Source: Winogradskyella alexanderae
GTDB lineage: Bacteria > Bacteroidota > Bacteroidia > Flavobacteriales > Flavobacteriaceae
Length of the DNA stretch: 64,000 nucleotides
NCBI RefSeq assembly: GCF_020166335.1
Contig: NZ_JAIUJR010000007.1
Span: 62,001 to 126,000 of the forward strand
Direction: 5' to 3'
The notes under the pieces: model-generated
The model's database searches: none
Told to the model about the DNA's origin: nothing
Seen by the model: the letters and a program-made list of their open reading frames with translations, nothing else
Shown here: positions 39,442 through 48,115 of the stretch, piece after piece
Layout of the letters: every line of letters begins with the position of its first letter
Numbering within the stretch: the first letter of the stretch is position 1
Position numbers and translations under genes: made by a program

Positions 39442-40932
39442 TTACTTTTTTAGTAAATACTTAATTTTTATTCTAAAGGCGGCAAATAACAGTGTCATAA
39501 AAGGACTTATAATACTAAAGAATGCAAAAGGAATGTATGCGGTAGCACCAGCATAACCAAATAAAACTTTAGAATGGTAAGCACCACAAGTGTTCCAAGG
39601 GATTAACACCGAGGTAACCGTACCAGAATCTTCTAGCGTTCTGCTAAGGTTTTCAGGAGCTAAGCCTCTATCCTCATAAGCTTTTTTAAACATTTTTCCT
39701 GGAACGACTAATGCTAGATACTGATCTGAAGCGGTAAGGTTTAGTGCTAAACAACTAGCGACAGTACTTGCGAATAAACCAAAAACAGATGTGGCCATTT
39801 TAAGTAGTGAGTCTGTTATTTTTGATAAGGCACCAATTGCATCCATTACACCTCCAAATACCATGGCGCAAACAATAAGCCAAATTGTTCCTAACATACC
39901 TTTCATGCCACCAGCTGTGAACAGGTCATTCAATTCAGCACTAGATGTAGTAATCGCAGTGTCAACAGTTAATGCATTCATAATGCCTTGATATGCAGAT
40001 TGAAATGTCAACGATTCGGCACCGGCAATTTCTACGATTAAATCGGGTTGTGCGATTATGGCCATGATACCGCCCAAAAGTGCACCAATAAGAAGAGCGA
40101 TTAAAGGCGGTGTTTTCTTTATTATCATGACTATCACAATAACGGGTACAACAAAAAGCCATGGACTAATATTGAAAGCATTGTCTATTGCGTTTAGTTT
40201 ATCACTTATTTGTGGCGATCCTGTGGTATCGAGATTTAATCCAATAATTACAAATATGATTAGGGTTATAACAATGGTTGGTATGGTTGTATATGCCATA
40301 TATTTAATATGACTAAATAACTCACCACCTGCCATCGCAGGTGCTAAATTTGTTGTGTCACTTAATGGAGACATTTTATCGCCAAAATAAGCACCTGATA
40401 AAACTGCGCCAGCTGTCATACCCAGAGATATTCCAAGTGTTTCACCAATTCCCACAAGTGCAATACCAACCGTGGCAGAAGTTGTCCAACTACTACCTGT
40501 TGCGATGGAAATAATAGCACAAATAATTACACATGCTGCCAGGAAAATTGTTGGATTTAAGATTTGTAAGCCGTAATAAATCATTGTTGGAATTATACCA
40601 CTTACCAGCCATGTGCCTGCTAATGCACCAACCATTAGTAATATGAGCAAGGCTCCAGTTGTCGATTTTACGTTTTCAGCAACTTCCTCTAACATCCGAT
40701 GGTAAGACACTTTATTAAAAAAACCTACAACTGCAGCAACAGATGCTCCCATTAGGAGTATAAATTGATTACTACCGCTCAAAGCATCATCACCAAACAC
40801 ATAGATATTATATGCAAGCATTCCAATTAAAGCAATCACAGGAATTAATGCTTCCCAAATATTTAATTCTTTATTTTGAATTACTTTCTGATTTTCTATT
40901 TTGACCTCGGTGATATTTTTTTCGTCCTGCAT
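39442..40932 (-). CDS. nhaC: Na+/H+ antiporter NhaC family
   Basis: 496 residues with about 11-12 hydrophobic segments. The NhaC hallmark is G-S-S-W-T-T-S-A-T-V-G-I-A near residue 147, with G-A-Y-F-G-D-K-M-S-P-L-S-D-T-T-N near 180. The N-terminus has about 25 charged residues before the first helix. It would export Na+ in exchange for protons or, in some relatives, move malate/lactate. Marine habitat fits a sodium role. Monocistronic. Confidence 0.9.
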   Translation of the reverse strand: MQDEKNITEVKIENQKVIQNKELNIWEALIPVIALIGMLAYNIYVFGDDALSGSNQFILLMGASVAAVVGFFNKVSYHRMLEEVAENVKSTTGALLILLMVGALAGTWLVSGIIPTMIYYGLQILNPTIFLAACVIICAIISIATGSSWTTSATVGIALVGIGETLGISLGMTAGAVLSGAYFGDKMSPLSDTTNLAPAMAGGELFSHIKYMAYTTIPTIVITLIIFVIIGLNLDTTGSPQISDKLNAIDNAFNISPWLFVVPVIVIVMIIKKTPPLIALLIGALLGGIMAIIAQPDLIVEIAGAESLTFQSAYQGIMNALTVDTAITTSSAELNDLFTAGGMKGMLGTIWLIVCAMVFGGVMDAIGALSKITDSLLKMATSVFGLFASTVASCLALNLTASDQYLALVVPGKMFKKAYEDRGLAPENLSRTLEDSGTVTSVLIPWNTCGAYHSKVLFGYAGATAYIPFAFFSIISPFMTLLFAAFRIKIKYLLKK

Positions 40933-41091
40933 GCAATTTTTGTTTACCAGCGTAATGTTACGATAATCTATATTTTATAACAAATAATCAAGTTTCTAAT
41001 TAGAGAACATGAGGAAATTATGCATTTCATCGAAAATTTGTGACTATAACTATCTAAGCATGTGTCTGAAGAGTAATTAAACCCCTTAGCA

Positions 41092-41487
41092 ATGGAATTT
41101 AATGATTATTTTTTAGTATTTGCCATACTACAAATAGTATTGGTAACTTATTTCATAGTTACTAGAGAGCGCATTAAAACTGCATATCCCGTAAATAAAA
41201 AGACTTCGAGAGAATTATCATCAACCAAACACGAAAATAAAAAGTTAATTCAAAATGAAGGTTCATATTGTTCAATGCTTAACATGGAAGAAGAACTAAA
41301 ACGTAACAGAAGGCAGCTTAGACGCCACATAATGACGCTCAATTATTTGGCAAAGATTGAGTCGAGCAAGTCTAATATGCAAGAATTAAGCTCAATGAAG
41401 GACATTACAAGCATTAGACAAAAATTGCATAGAGAAGTAATACGAAACACAAAACTTGTAAAACATTATGAGTCTATAGTCGTTTAA
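41092..41487 (+). CDS. Small membrane-anchored coiled-coil protein, hypothetical
   Basis: 131 residues. A hydrophobic helix at 6-22 (Y-F-L-V-F-A-I-L-Q-I-V-L-V-T-Y-F) is followed by a basic, helical part (E-E-E-L-K-R-N-R-R-Q-L-R-R-H, S-I-R-Q-K-L-H-R-E-V-I-R-N) likely to be coiled coil. No family recognised. Base use matches its neighbours, and a terminator follows the stop, which supports a real gene. Confidence 0.55.
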   Translation: MEFNDYFLVFAILQIVLVTYFIVTRERIKTAYPVNKKTSRELSSTKHENKKLIQNEGSYCSMLNMEEELKRNRRQLRRHIMTLNYLAKIESSKSNMQELSSMKDITSIRQKLHREVIRNTKLVKHYESIVV

Positions 41488-41523
41488 AGCAGAAATTTTT
41501 AAAGACTAGTAATAATCTGAAGA

Positions 41524-41561
41524 AAAAAAAGAGCAAACTAAGTTTATAATTTGCTCTTTTT
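41524..41561. terminator. Bidirectional intrinsic terminator
   Basis: GAGCAAA (41531-41537) pairs with TTTGCTC (41550-41556), with A- and T-runs on either side, between convergent genes at 41487 and 41564. Confidence 0.8.
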
Positions 41562-41563
41562 GT

Positions 41564-42778
41564 TTATGCTAATTCATTTTCTAGAATGTTCAATTTAATC
41601 ATGCATTCTTTCATTTTCATGAATGTACGTTCTATATCGGCATCTAAACCAATTGAGAACCTAATTAATCCATCACTTAGCCCCATTTTTGCTTGTTCGT
41701 CTTCTGGGATTTCGGAGGATGTAGAAGTCCCTGGAGCACTAAAAAGTGTTTTGTAAAATCCTAAACTGACTGCCAGATAACCAAGATTCTCTTTTTGCAT
41801 CAATTCCATCAGACTATTTGCTTTTTCTATATTACCCACATCAATTGTGAGCATTCCACCAAAACCATAGGTTTCGTTCATCATTGATTTAAATAGGTTA
41901 TGGGATGGATGTGATTTCAAACCAGGGTATACTGTTTTTAGGCCAATATCTTCAAATTTTTGGGCTAAGTACAAAGCATTTTTGCTGTGCTGAAGCATCC
42001 TAATGTGTAACGTTCTTAAATTTTTAAGAACAGAAGCAGACCTGAGACTGTCCATTGTAGAACCTAGAAGCATGGCTGCGCCACTATTAACATCTCTCAG
42101 CTGATTAATAAACTCCTGACTGCCACAAACAACACCAGCTACGGTATCTGAAGAACCATTGATAAACTTTGTTAAACTGTGAATCACGACGTCAGCACCG
42201 AGTTTAAATGGTGATATTGATAGCGGTGAAAAGGTATTATCTACAACAAATTCTAAATTATACTTTTTAGCCAGTTTTGATAGTGCTCTTATATCTGCAA
42301 CTTCTAACAGAGGATTGCTTACCGCCTCACAATATAACACTTTGGTTTGGCCAGTAATTGCATCTTCAATAGCATCCAAATTAGTTATGTCTATGAAAGA
42401 TGTTTTAATACCTAATCTTGGAGCAAAGTTCTTTAAGAAAGCGTAAGTGCCTCCATATATAGTTCGACTGCTTACAATGTGATCGCCAGCATCGCATAAT
42501 TGTAATAAAACAGGGGTTATAGCACCCATACCAGATGCTGTAACTGTTGCAGTTTCTGTTCCTTCCATAGCCGCCAAGGCTTCTCCTAAATATAGGTTTG
42601 AAGGCGATGAATGCCTGGAATATAAATAACATCCTTCGGCATTTCCTTCAAATGTATCAAACATAGTTTTTGCCGATAGAAACGTATAAGTAGATGAATC
42701 AGAAATTGAAGGGTTAACACCACCAAATTCGCCAAAGTACTGTAGGTCTTGAATATTGTTTGCAGGTTTAAAATCCAT
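41564..42778 (-). CDS. PLP-dependent trans-sulfuration enzyme (methionine gamma-lyase-like)
   Basis: 404 residues of the Cys/Met metabolism PLP family. Y-S-R-H-S-S-P-S near 53 binds the phosphate of PLP from the neighbouring subunit, V-D-N-T-F-S-P near 180 holds the PLP-contacting Asp, and the Schiff-base Lys is in V-I-H-S-L-T-K-F near 203. Family members include cystathionine gamma-synthase/lyase and methionine gamma-lyase. The divergent Lrp-type regulator suggests a catabolic amino-acid lyase rather than a biosynthetic enzyme; this is inference. Confidence 0.88.
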   Translation of the reverse strand: MDFKPANNIQDLQYFGEFGGVNPSISDSSTYTFLSAKTMFDTFEGNAEGCYLYSRHSSPSNLYLGEALAAMEGTETATVTASGMGAITPVLLQLCDAGDHIVSSRTIYGGTYAFLKNFAPRLGIKTSFIDITNLDAIEDAITGQTKVLYCEAVSNPLLEVADIRALSKLAKKYNLEFVVDNTFSPLSISPFKLGADVVIHSLTKFINGSSDTVAGVVCGSQEFINQLRDVNSGAAMLLGSTMDSLRSASVLKNLRTLHIRMLQHSKNALYLAQKFEDIGLKTVYPGLKSHPSHNLFKSMMNETYGFGGMLTIDVGNIEKANSLMELMQKENLGYLAVSLGFYKTLFSAPGTSTSSEIPEDEQAKMGLSDGLIRFSIGLDADIERTFMKMKECMIKLNILENELA

Positions 42779-42910
42779 TGTTGTAATATTTAATTAAATC
42801 AAATTTCACTTTTTTTTGAATAAATATCAATTGGTTTGCATTTTATTAGAAAAAAAAGGTATTAATATTAAATAATATAGTATATTTTTCATTATTTAAA
42901 TTAGTTGCAA

Positions 42911-42918
42911 TAGGTTTG
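42911..42918 (+). promoter_or_regulatory. -7 promoter box of the Lrp-type gene
   Basis: TAGGTTTG, exact TAnnTTTG, 17 bases before the ATG at 42936. The preceding 130 bases are very AT-rich and contain GGTTTGC twice (around 42833 and 42913), possible regulator contact sites. Confidence 0.45.
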
Positions 42919-42935
42919 CCGAAAAATCATAGGTC

Positions 42936-43394
42936 ATGATACTAGATAAAACTGATAAAAAACTCTTGAAATTACTCCAAGACGATTCTAAGCAAACAAA
43001 TAAAGCATTGTCCATAGAGCTTGGCTTGTCGGTTACTGCTGTTTTTGAAAGGATAAAAAAGCTTGACGCCAATGGTATAATAAAAAAATACGTAGCCTTA
43101 GTTGACAAAAAAAGAGTTAACAAAGGTTTCGTTGCATTTTGCCATGTTAAACTGATACAGCATTCTCAAGATTTTGTTGTAAGTTTTGAGAGAGAGGTGG
43201 CACAACTCGAGGAGGTATTAGAATGCTATCATATAAGTGGTGACTATGATTATTTGCTGAAAGTGTTGGTAGAGGATATGGAAGCTTTTAGGGAATTTAT
43301 GGTAAAGAAACTAACTAGAATCAACCACATAGGGAGCACACATAGCATGTTTATGATTAATGAAGTAAAACATACAACGGCTATTGAACTTTAG
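42936..43394 (+). CDS. Lrp/AsnC family transcriptional regulator
   Basis: 152 residues. The winged helix-turn-helix is at 5-60 (D-K-K-L-L-K-L-L-Q-D-D-S-K-Q-T-N-K-A-L and G-L-S-V-T-A-V-F-E-R-I), followed by the RAM/AsnC ligand-binding domain with V-L-E-C-Y-H-I-S-G-D-Y-D-Y-L-L-K near 100, a family signature. It binds DNA as an octamer and senses amino acids. It is divergent from the PLP lyase at 42778, its likely target. Confidence 0.93.
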   Translation: MILDKTDKKLLKLLQDDSKQTNKALSIELGLSVTAVFERIKKLDANGIIKKYVALVDKKRVNKGFVAFCHVKLIQHSQDFVVSFEREVAQLEEVLECYHISGDYDYLLKVLVEDMEAFREFMVKKLTRINHIGSTHSMFMINEVKHTTAIEL

Positions 43395-43506
43395 TCAGTG
43401 CCTTAATAACTTTTTAATATTAATTATGTATTACCAACTATATAGGAAGAGATACGTTACAAGCAGTCTGATTCTGAATAGCAAGAACCTGAGGTCATTT
43501 TGTGGC

Positions 43507-43538
43507 TTGCTATTGCTATTTATTTTTTCATAAATTTG
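43507..43538 (+). promoter_or_regulatory. Promoter of the PAS-LuxR gene
   Basis: TTG (43507-43509), 21 bases, then TAAATTTG (43531-43538), 19 bases before the ATG: a good Bacteroidetes promoter. Confidence 0.6.
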
Positions 43539-43557
43539 GTAAAACGCTACGACTTAG

Positions 43558-44328
43558 ATGAATTATAACAAAATCTTGGACCTCTACACGTCCATATTTA
43601 GCTCCTACGATAAACCTTCGTTAGAGACACACATCAAGAAAATCATTGAGTTGGATAGTTATTTACCGTATAGCTCAACTTTTTTTTGTGTTACTAATAC
43701 ACAAACCTTGAGCTTTGAATACGTTAGTAAGAACTATAAGTCCTGTGTTGGATTAAATTCTGAAGATTTAAAGGAAAAGGGCATGCGTTATTTTTGGTCT
43801 AGGATTCATCCAGATGATTTGGAAAATTGGCTTAAAGCGTTAAATGAGTTGATGGAGTTTACAATGGGTAATATTACTGAGACAGATAGGCAAAAAGCAA
43901 ATTACACCTGGAATTATAGATTTAAAAATGCGAATGATGTATATGTAAATATCGTTCAAAATACCACGCCACTTGCTTTTGATAGTAACAATAAACCTAT
44001 CATTGGTCTTGCGCATTATACAGTATTGGATTCTAATCTTAAACTAGACATATCAGCTTCAGCAAAACTGTTGAACGATAAAAATGAATACGAAACTATT
44101 TTTTTTAATTCCTATTCACAAAAGTTGTTAAACGGTGGTATCAGTAATCGAGAACGCGATATTATAAGGCTCTTAATTCAAAATTTTAGTAGTAAGGAAA
44201 TATCTGAACGTCTAAATATCTCATCTCATACGGTAGATACCCATAGAAGGAATATTCTGAAAAAATTAAACATTTCATCTACGGGTGAGCTTATTGGTAT
44301 ATTGAAGCTCAATCAGAACATTATTTAG
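43558..44328 (+). CDS. PAS-LuxR transcriptional regulator
   Basis: 256 residues. Residues about 40-165 look like a PAS fold (F-E-Y-V-S-K-N-Y-K-S-C-V-G-L, F-W-S-R-I-H-P-D-D-L-E-N-W as the PAS/PAC motif). The C-terminal 60 residues are a LuxR/GerE helix-turn-helix: L-S-x-R-E-x-x-I appears as I-S-N-R-E-R-D-I-I-R-L, then S-S-K-E-I-S-E-R-L-N-I-S-S-H-T-V-D-T-H. It senses a small ligand or redox cue through PAS and binds DNA directly. Monocistronic; no flanking target is obvious. Confidence 0.86.
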   Translation: MNYNKILDLYTSIFSSYDKPSLETHIKKIIELDSYLPYSSTFFCVTNTQTLSFEYVSKNYKSCVGLNSEDLKEKGMRYFWSRIHPDDLENWLKALNELMEFTMGNITETDRQKANYTWNYRFKNANDVYVNIVQNTTPLAFDSNNKPIIGLAHYTVLDSNLKLDISASAKLLNDKNEYETIFFNSYSQKLLNGGISNRERDIIRLLIQNFSSKEISERLNISSHTVDTHRRNILKKLNISSTGELIGILKLNQNII

Positions 44329-44413
44329 TGATGAATTTACTCAAATTGAGTATTGTAGGGTAAGGAAAATTGTAAGAAATTTACAAAGCTATTAGTTTAT
44401 TCTTAGGGGAATT

Positions 44414-44453
44414 AAAAAAAGTGTCATTGGTTTTAATCATTAGACACTTTTTT
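44414..44453 (+). terminator. Terminator after the PAS-LuxR gene
   Basis: AAAAAAAGTGTC pairs with GACACTTTTTT around a 17-base loop. It lies 86 bases past the stop. Confidence 0.7.
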
Positions 44454-44523
44454 GATGCAGGTATCTTAAAAGGTATTTCGCCAAAAAACAAGCTACTTCT
44501 TACCTCAATTTTAATCTATATCG

Positions 44524-44531
44524 TACTTTTG
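44524..44531 (+). promoter_or_regulatory. -7 promoter box of lpdA
   Basis: TACTTTTG, exact TAnnTTTG, 30 bases before the lpdA ATG. No clear -33. Confidence 0.45.
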
Positions 44532-44561
44532 TAGTCGTTTTAAAAACCGAAATACTTTTAT

Positions 44562-45962
44562 ATGAAATCATACGATGTAGCAATAATAGGTTCTGGCCCC
44601 GGTGGTTATGTAGCAGCGATAAGATGTGCCCAATTGGGTATGAAAACTGCCCTAATAGAAAAATATTCAACATTAGGCGGAACGTGTTTGAACGTTGGTT
44701 GTATACCGAGTAAGGCCTTACTAAGCTCCTCTCACCATTATGAAGAGGCTACAAAGCATTTTGAAGAACATGGGATCGAAATTCCAGGCGAAATTAAAGT
44801 GAACTTAGAAAAAATGATTGCCCGAAAACAAGCTGTTGTAGACCAAACAACAGCTGGGATTGATTTTTTAATGAAGAAAAACAAAATTGATGTTTACGAA
44901 GGTCTTGGTTCGTTCATCGACGCAACACATATTAAAATTGACGGGAAGGATGCAAGTGAAATTGAAGCAAAGAAAATAATTATAGCTACAGGAAGCAAAC
45001 CGAGTAATTTACCATTTATAACAATAGATAAAGAGCGAATTATAACCTCTACTGAAGCGCTCAAGTTAAAAGAGGTACCCAAACATCTAATTATCATAGG
45101 AGGTGGTGTAATTGGTCTAGAATTAGGTCAGGTATACTATAGATTGGGTGCAGAAGTAACGGTTGTGGAGTATATGGATCGCATACTGCCAACTATGGAT
45201 GCTGGACTTTCAAAAGAACTTAATAAAGTTTTTAAGAAGGCAAAATGTAATATGATGATGTCCCACAAAGTAAAGTCAGTACAACGTAAAGGGGAAGAAG
45301 TTATTATTACTGCAGAAAATAAGAAAGGAGAGACCGTTAAGTTTAAAGGCGATTATTGTTTGGTATCAGTTGGTCGCAGACCTTATACTGATGGATTAAA
45401 TGCAGAAGCAGCAGGCGTAAAAATTAATGATAGGGGACAAGTAGAAGTAAATGAACATTTACAAACCTCAGCACCTAATATTTATGCGATTGGAGATGTA
45501 GTAAGAGGGGCGATGTTAGCGCATAAGGCCGAGGAGGAAGGTGTTTTTGTGGCAGAAACTCTAGCCGGCCAGAAGCCACACATAGATTACAATTTAATAC
45601 CAGGTGTTGTCTATACTTGGCCAGAAGTTGCAGCTGTGGGTAAAACAGAAGAAGAATTGAAAGCTGATAACGTTGAATACAAAGTTGGCCAATTTCCATT
45701 TAGAGCTTTGGGTAGGGCGAGAGCAAGTGGTGATATAGATGGTTTTGTAAAGATATTGGCAGACAAAATCACCGATGAAGTACTAGGCGTACATATGATT
45801 GGTGCACGTTGTGCAGATTTAATTGCTGAGGCAGTAACTGCGATGGAATTTAGAGCTTCTGCAGAAGATATTTCAAGATATTCACATGCACATCCAACAT
45901 TTGCAGAAGCCGTAAAAGAAGCAGCATTAGCCGCAACAGAGGATAGGGCTTTGCATGTATAA
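44562..45962 (+). CDS. lpdA: Dihydrolipoyl dehydrogenase
   Basis: 466 residues. FAD loop G-S-G-P-G-G-Y-V-A-A near 10, redox disulfide in G-G-T-C-L-N-V-G-C-I-P-S-K near 40-48, NAD loop G-G-G-V-I-G-L-E-L-G near 180, and the catalytic His-Glu pair in H-A-H-P-T-F-A-E-A near 445. It reoxidises dihydrolipoamide in the 2-oxo-acid dehydrogenase complexes and the glycine cleavage system. The E1/E2 genes are not adjacent, so it is probably a shared E3. Monocistronic. Confidence 0.97.
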   Translation: MKSYDVAIIGSGPGGYVAAIRCAQLGMKTALIEKYSTLGGTCLNVGCIPSKALLSSSHHYEEATKHFEEHGIEIPGEIKVNLEKMIARKQAVVDQTTAGIDFLMKKNKIDVYEGLGSFIDATHIKIDGKDASEIEAKKIIIATGSKPSNLPFITIDKERIITSTEALKLKEVPKHLIIIGGGVIGLELGQVYYRLGAEVTVVEYMDRILPTMDAGLSKELNKVFKKAKCNMMMSHKVKSVQRKGEEVIITAENKKGETVKFKGDYCLVSVGRRPYTDGLNAEAAGVKINDRGQVEVNEHLQTSAPNIYAIGDVVRGAMLAHKAEEEGVFVAETLAGQKPHIDYNLIPGVVYTWPEVAAVGKTEEELKADNVEYKVGQFPFRALGRARASGDIDGFVKILADKITDEVLGVHMIGARCADLIAEAVTAMEFRASAEDISRYSHAHPTFAEAVKEAALAATEDRALHV

Positions 45963-45976
45963 ATACATTGTTTAAA

Positions 45977-46016
45977 GACATAAAAAAGCGAACTTATTAG
46001 TTCCCTTTTTTATGTC
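45977..46016. terminator. Long bidirectional terminator
   Basis: GACATAAAAAAGCGAAC pairs with GTTCCCTTTTTTATGTC with one mismatch around a TTATTA loop. It serves lpdA on the plus strand and the convergent gene at 46010 on the minus strand, whose stop codon lies in the stem. Confidence 0.75.
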
Positions 46017-46606
46017 TGCAACTCAGCAATGAGATCATTAATCCGTAAACGTTTACTATAATCGGCTTCGTTTATATCTCTGACAAAACAATAGGCAGAA
46101 ATCTCTTCGTTCTTTACTTTATGAGACAATTCTTCAACTTTAAATGGTCCAAACTCTTTAGATTTTTCTATATAATAGAATTTATGCTCATAAATAACAT
46201 TACTGGCTTTCTGTTTATATTTTTCCTTTAAATAGTCCTTAATATCGTCAACCGAGTTCAACTCGCTTTCATAGTTAGTTGTATTAATATAAACAGCAAA
46301 ATCCTTTTTGTCCTGTCGATTTAATACCAAAATATCGTTATCCTTAAAATAGGCTTTTACTCTAATTAATCCATCTTCAGTTTCTATAGAAAAGACATTT
46401 CTTGCGTTTATATACCAAGATGTATTTATAATCTGGTTTCTGCGCTTAATTTCTAAGATATTGTCTTTTCTAAATGTATAAACGGATTTCTTTTTTGATA
46501 TACCATTTACCAAAACCCATTGCTGATTTATAAAATGGGAATCATGATGAAGATCAAAATCAAATGGTTTAAGATTAGGTATCGACTTATGTAAGTAATC
46601 TTCCAT
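46010..46606 (-). CDS. Hypothetical protein with GYF_2-like C-terminus
   Basis: 198 residues, no signal peptide. Residues 20-120 are beta-rich and charged (W-V-L-V-N-G-I-S-K-K-K-S-V-Y-T-F-R, I-K-R-R-N-Q-I-I-N-T-S-W). The last 50 (F-Y-Y-I-E-K-S-K-E-F-G-P-F-K-V-E-E-L) resemble the GYF_2/DUF4339 module (y-y-x-x-x-g-x-x-x-G-P-f-s-x-e-e-l), which is thought to bind peptides. The family is unclear; function not known. Confidence 0.6.
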   Translation of the reverse strand: MEDYLHKSIPNLKPFDFDLHHDSHFINQQWVLVNGISKKKSVYTFRKDNILEIKRRNQIINTSWYINARNVFSIETEDGLIRVKAYFKDNDILVLNRQDKKDFAVYINTTNYESELNSVDDIKDYLKEKYKQKASNVIYEHKFYYIEKSKEFGPFKVEELSHKVKNEEISAYCFVRDINEADYSKRLRINDLIAELQT

Positions 46607-46750
46607 TAATTAGGTTAAATTTAATGCAACAGCACAGGTTAGATTTTGGACTACGAATTTCAAGTTAATAATAATCTGCCAAACAGAAAATTTTGAGTTT
46701 TAATCTTCGATAAACGACAAAATCTTTTCTGTTAATTGTCTAGGTACTTG

Positions 46751-46774
46751 ATGTTAATCTTAGAATATTAACAT
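46751..46774. promoter_or_regulatory. Inverted repeat, possible operator 1
   Basis: ATGTTAAT, 8 bases, ATTAACAT: perfect 8-base arms, 63 bases upstream of the DUF2721 gene. It shares its TTAACAT half-site with the palindrome at 46793. Confidence 0.5.
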
Positions 46775-46792
46775 TCATCGTTGATAACAATT

Positions 46793-46806
46793 TTAACATA
46801 TGTTAA
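46793..46806. promoter_or_regulatory. Palindrome, possible operator 2
   Basis: TTAACATATGTTAA, a perfect 14-base palindrome 15 bases before a TATCCTTA sequence that may be the -7 box of the DUF2721 gene. Confidence 0.5.
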
Positions 46807-46836
46807 TTTTTCAGGGTTGCTATCCTTAATATTGCA

Positions 46837-47262
46837 ATGCTTAATTGCAATTCATTAATGGAAGAACTCACGCTAACTACACCTGCACTTTTATTTTCTG
46901 CAATTTCCCTAATTATGCTTGCATACACTAACAGATTTTTGGCTTATGCAGCAATTATAAGAAACTTGAGTGAAAGGTTTTTGGAGCGAAGGGAAGAGTC
47001 ACTTATTAGACAAATCAATAATTTGAAATTACGCTTACAGCTAACGCGCTGGATGCAAATTTTTGGAATAGCGAGTTTGCTACTCTGCGTTCTTACCATG
47101 TTCTTAGTTTATATAGATCAACATGTGATTGCTGTATGGATTTTTGGAGTGGCTTTATTGCTGCTTATTATGTCTTTAGCATTTTTAATTTGGGAGATAC
47201 AGATCTCAACGAATGCACTTAAGCATCACCTTAGAGATATTGAAGATCAATTTAAATTGTAA
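46837..47262 (+). CDS. DUF2721 membrane protein
   Basis: 141 residues. The start could instead be the internal ATG at 46858 (M-E-E-L-T-L-T-T-P), which matches the usual DUF2721 N-terminus. The first helix (T-P-A-L-L-F-S-A-I-S-L-I-M-L-A-Y-T-N-R-F) is the family signature, followed by a charged loop with R-N-L-S-E-R-F and two further helices at about 72-92 and 100-120. DUF2721 proteins are three-helix membrane proteins of unknown function. Two TTAACAT palindromes lie upstream, so it is probably regulated. Confidence 0.85.
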   Translation: MLNCNSLMEELTLTTPALLFSAISLIMLAYTNRFLAYAAIIRNLSERFLERREESLIRQINNLKLRLQLTRWMQIFGIASLLLCVLTMFLVYIDQHVIAVWIFGVALLLLIMSLAFLIWEIQISTNALKHHLRDIEDQFKL

Positions 47263-47338
47263 TTTTTTGAAATTAAATGTGACATCATAAAGCAAAGCGT
47301 GTCTTAATTACAACCAACTGAAAACCAATAGTAAAAAA

Positions 47339-47917
47339 TTGACACCAACGGATGTTCATAGCCTAACCGATGAAGCACTCGTAGAGGCAATCGTAAAAAC
47401 CAACGACACATTGTTGTTTGAGGTACTGTACGATAGATATGCCACCATGGTGTATAATAAATGTTACGGGTTTGCAAATGGCGTCGATGAAGCAAAAGAT
47501 TTAACACAAGATGTGTTTTTAAGAGTATTTGTTAAACTCGGAAGTTTCAAAGGAAAATCAAAATTCTCAACATGGTTATATGCATTCACTTACAACCATT
47601 GCGTGAACTATGTTACCCGAAATACGGCGAAGAAGATTGAGAAGAAATCCGTAAGTTCTGATAGTATTGAAAACATTGGTGAAGATGTAGACTCAACTCG
47701 AGAGTTTCAAAGTATGCGTGTGGAAAAGTTGAAAAAGGTAATGGATCTAATTTCACCAGACGAAAAAATGATACTATTACTAAAGTACCAAGACAACTTA
47801 ACCATTAAGGAGTTGTCTGAAGCTTTAGATATTGGCGAAAGCGCAGTAAAAATGCGATTAAAAAGAGCGAAAGAAAAATTAGTACAGAAGTACGATAATT
47901 ATACAAAGAATGGATAA
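47339..47917 (+). CDS. ECF-type RNA polymerase sigma factor
   Basis: 192 residues from TTG 47339; no ATG or GTG exists in frame between the preceding stop at 47288 and this codon. Region 2 is L-F-E-V-L-Y-D-R-Y-A-T-M-V-Y-N, then D-L-T-Q-D-V-F-L-R-V-F and F-S-T-W-L-Y-A-F-T-Y-N; region 4 is L-L-L-K-Y-Q-D-N-L-T-I-K-E-L-S-E and the recognition helix I-G-E-S-A-V-K-M-R-L-K-R-A-K. It guides RNA polymerase to a stress regulon. The 59-residue gene at 47910 overlaps its end and an MscS channel follows, suggesting an envelope or osmotic signal. Confidence 0.9.
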   Translation: MTPTDVHSLTDEALVEAIVKTNDTLLFEVLYDRYATMVYNKCYGFANGVDEAKDLTQDVFLRVFVKLGSFKGKSKFSTWLYAFTYNHCVNYVTRNTAKKIEKKSVSSDSIENIGEDVDSTREFQSMRVEKLKKVMDLISPDEKMILLLKYQDNLTIKELSEALDIGESAVKMRLKRAKEKLVQKYDNYTKNG

Positions 47918-48089
47918 TCCATTTAAACATATTAATCAACCGTTAAAGGAGGTTCCTGCAGAATTGAAGAGCAAGGTTATGCATGACATTGCCATGGCAA
48001 AACTATTAATGGAATTGGCAGAATTGTTTTCCTATAATCTAGGTTATATCATTGATAGCGTTAGTAAAAACAGAAAAGATATTACTTAA
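47910..48089 (+). CDS. Small protein (59 aa) overlapping the sigma factor gene
   Basis: The ATG at 47910 overlaps the last eight bases of the sigma factor gene in another frame. It encodes 59 residues: a polar start (M-D-N-P-F-K-H-I-N-Q-P) with L-K-E-V-P-A-E-L-K-S-K-V-M-H-D-I, an amphipathic helix, then M-A-K-L-L-M-E-L-A-E-L-F-S-Y-N, a second helix, and a basic tail. It has no signal or clear membrane segment. It is too short for a default ORF cut-off but its overlap and the 26-base gap to the MscS gene argue that it is translated. It could bind the sigma factor as an anti-sigma or co-factor; function is not known. Confidence 0.65.
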   Translation: MDNPFKHINQPLKEVPAELKSKVMHDIAMAKLLMELAELFSYNLGYIIDSVSKNRKDIT

Positions 48090-48115
48090 TAAACCCTAAC
48101 TTAAATCTTATTAGT

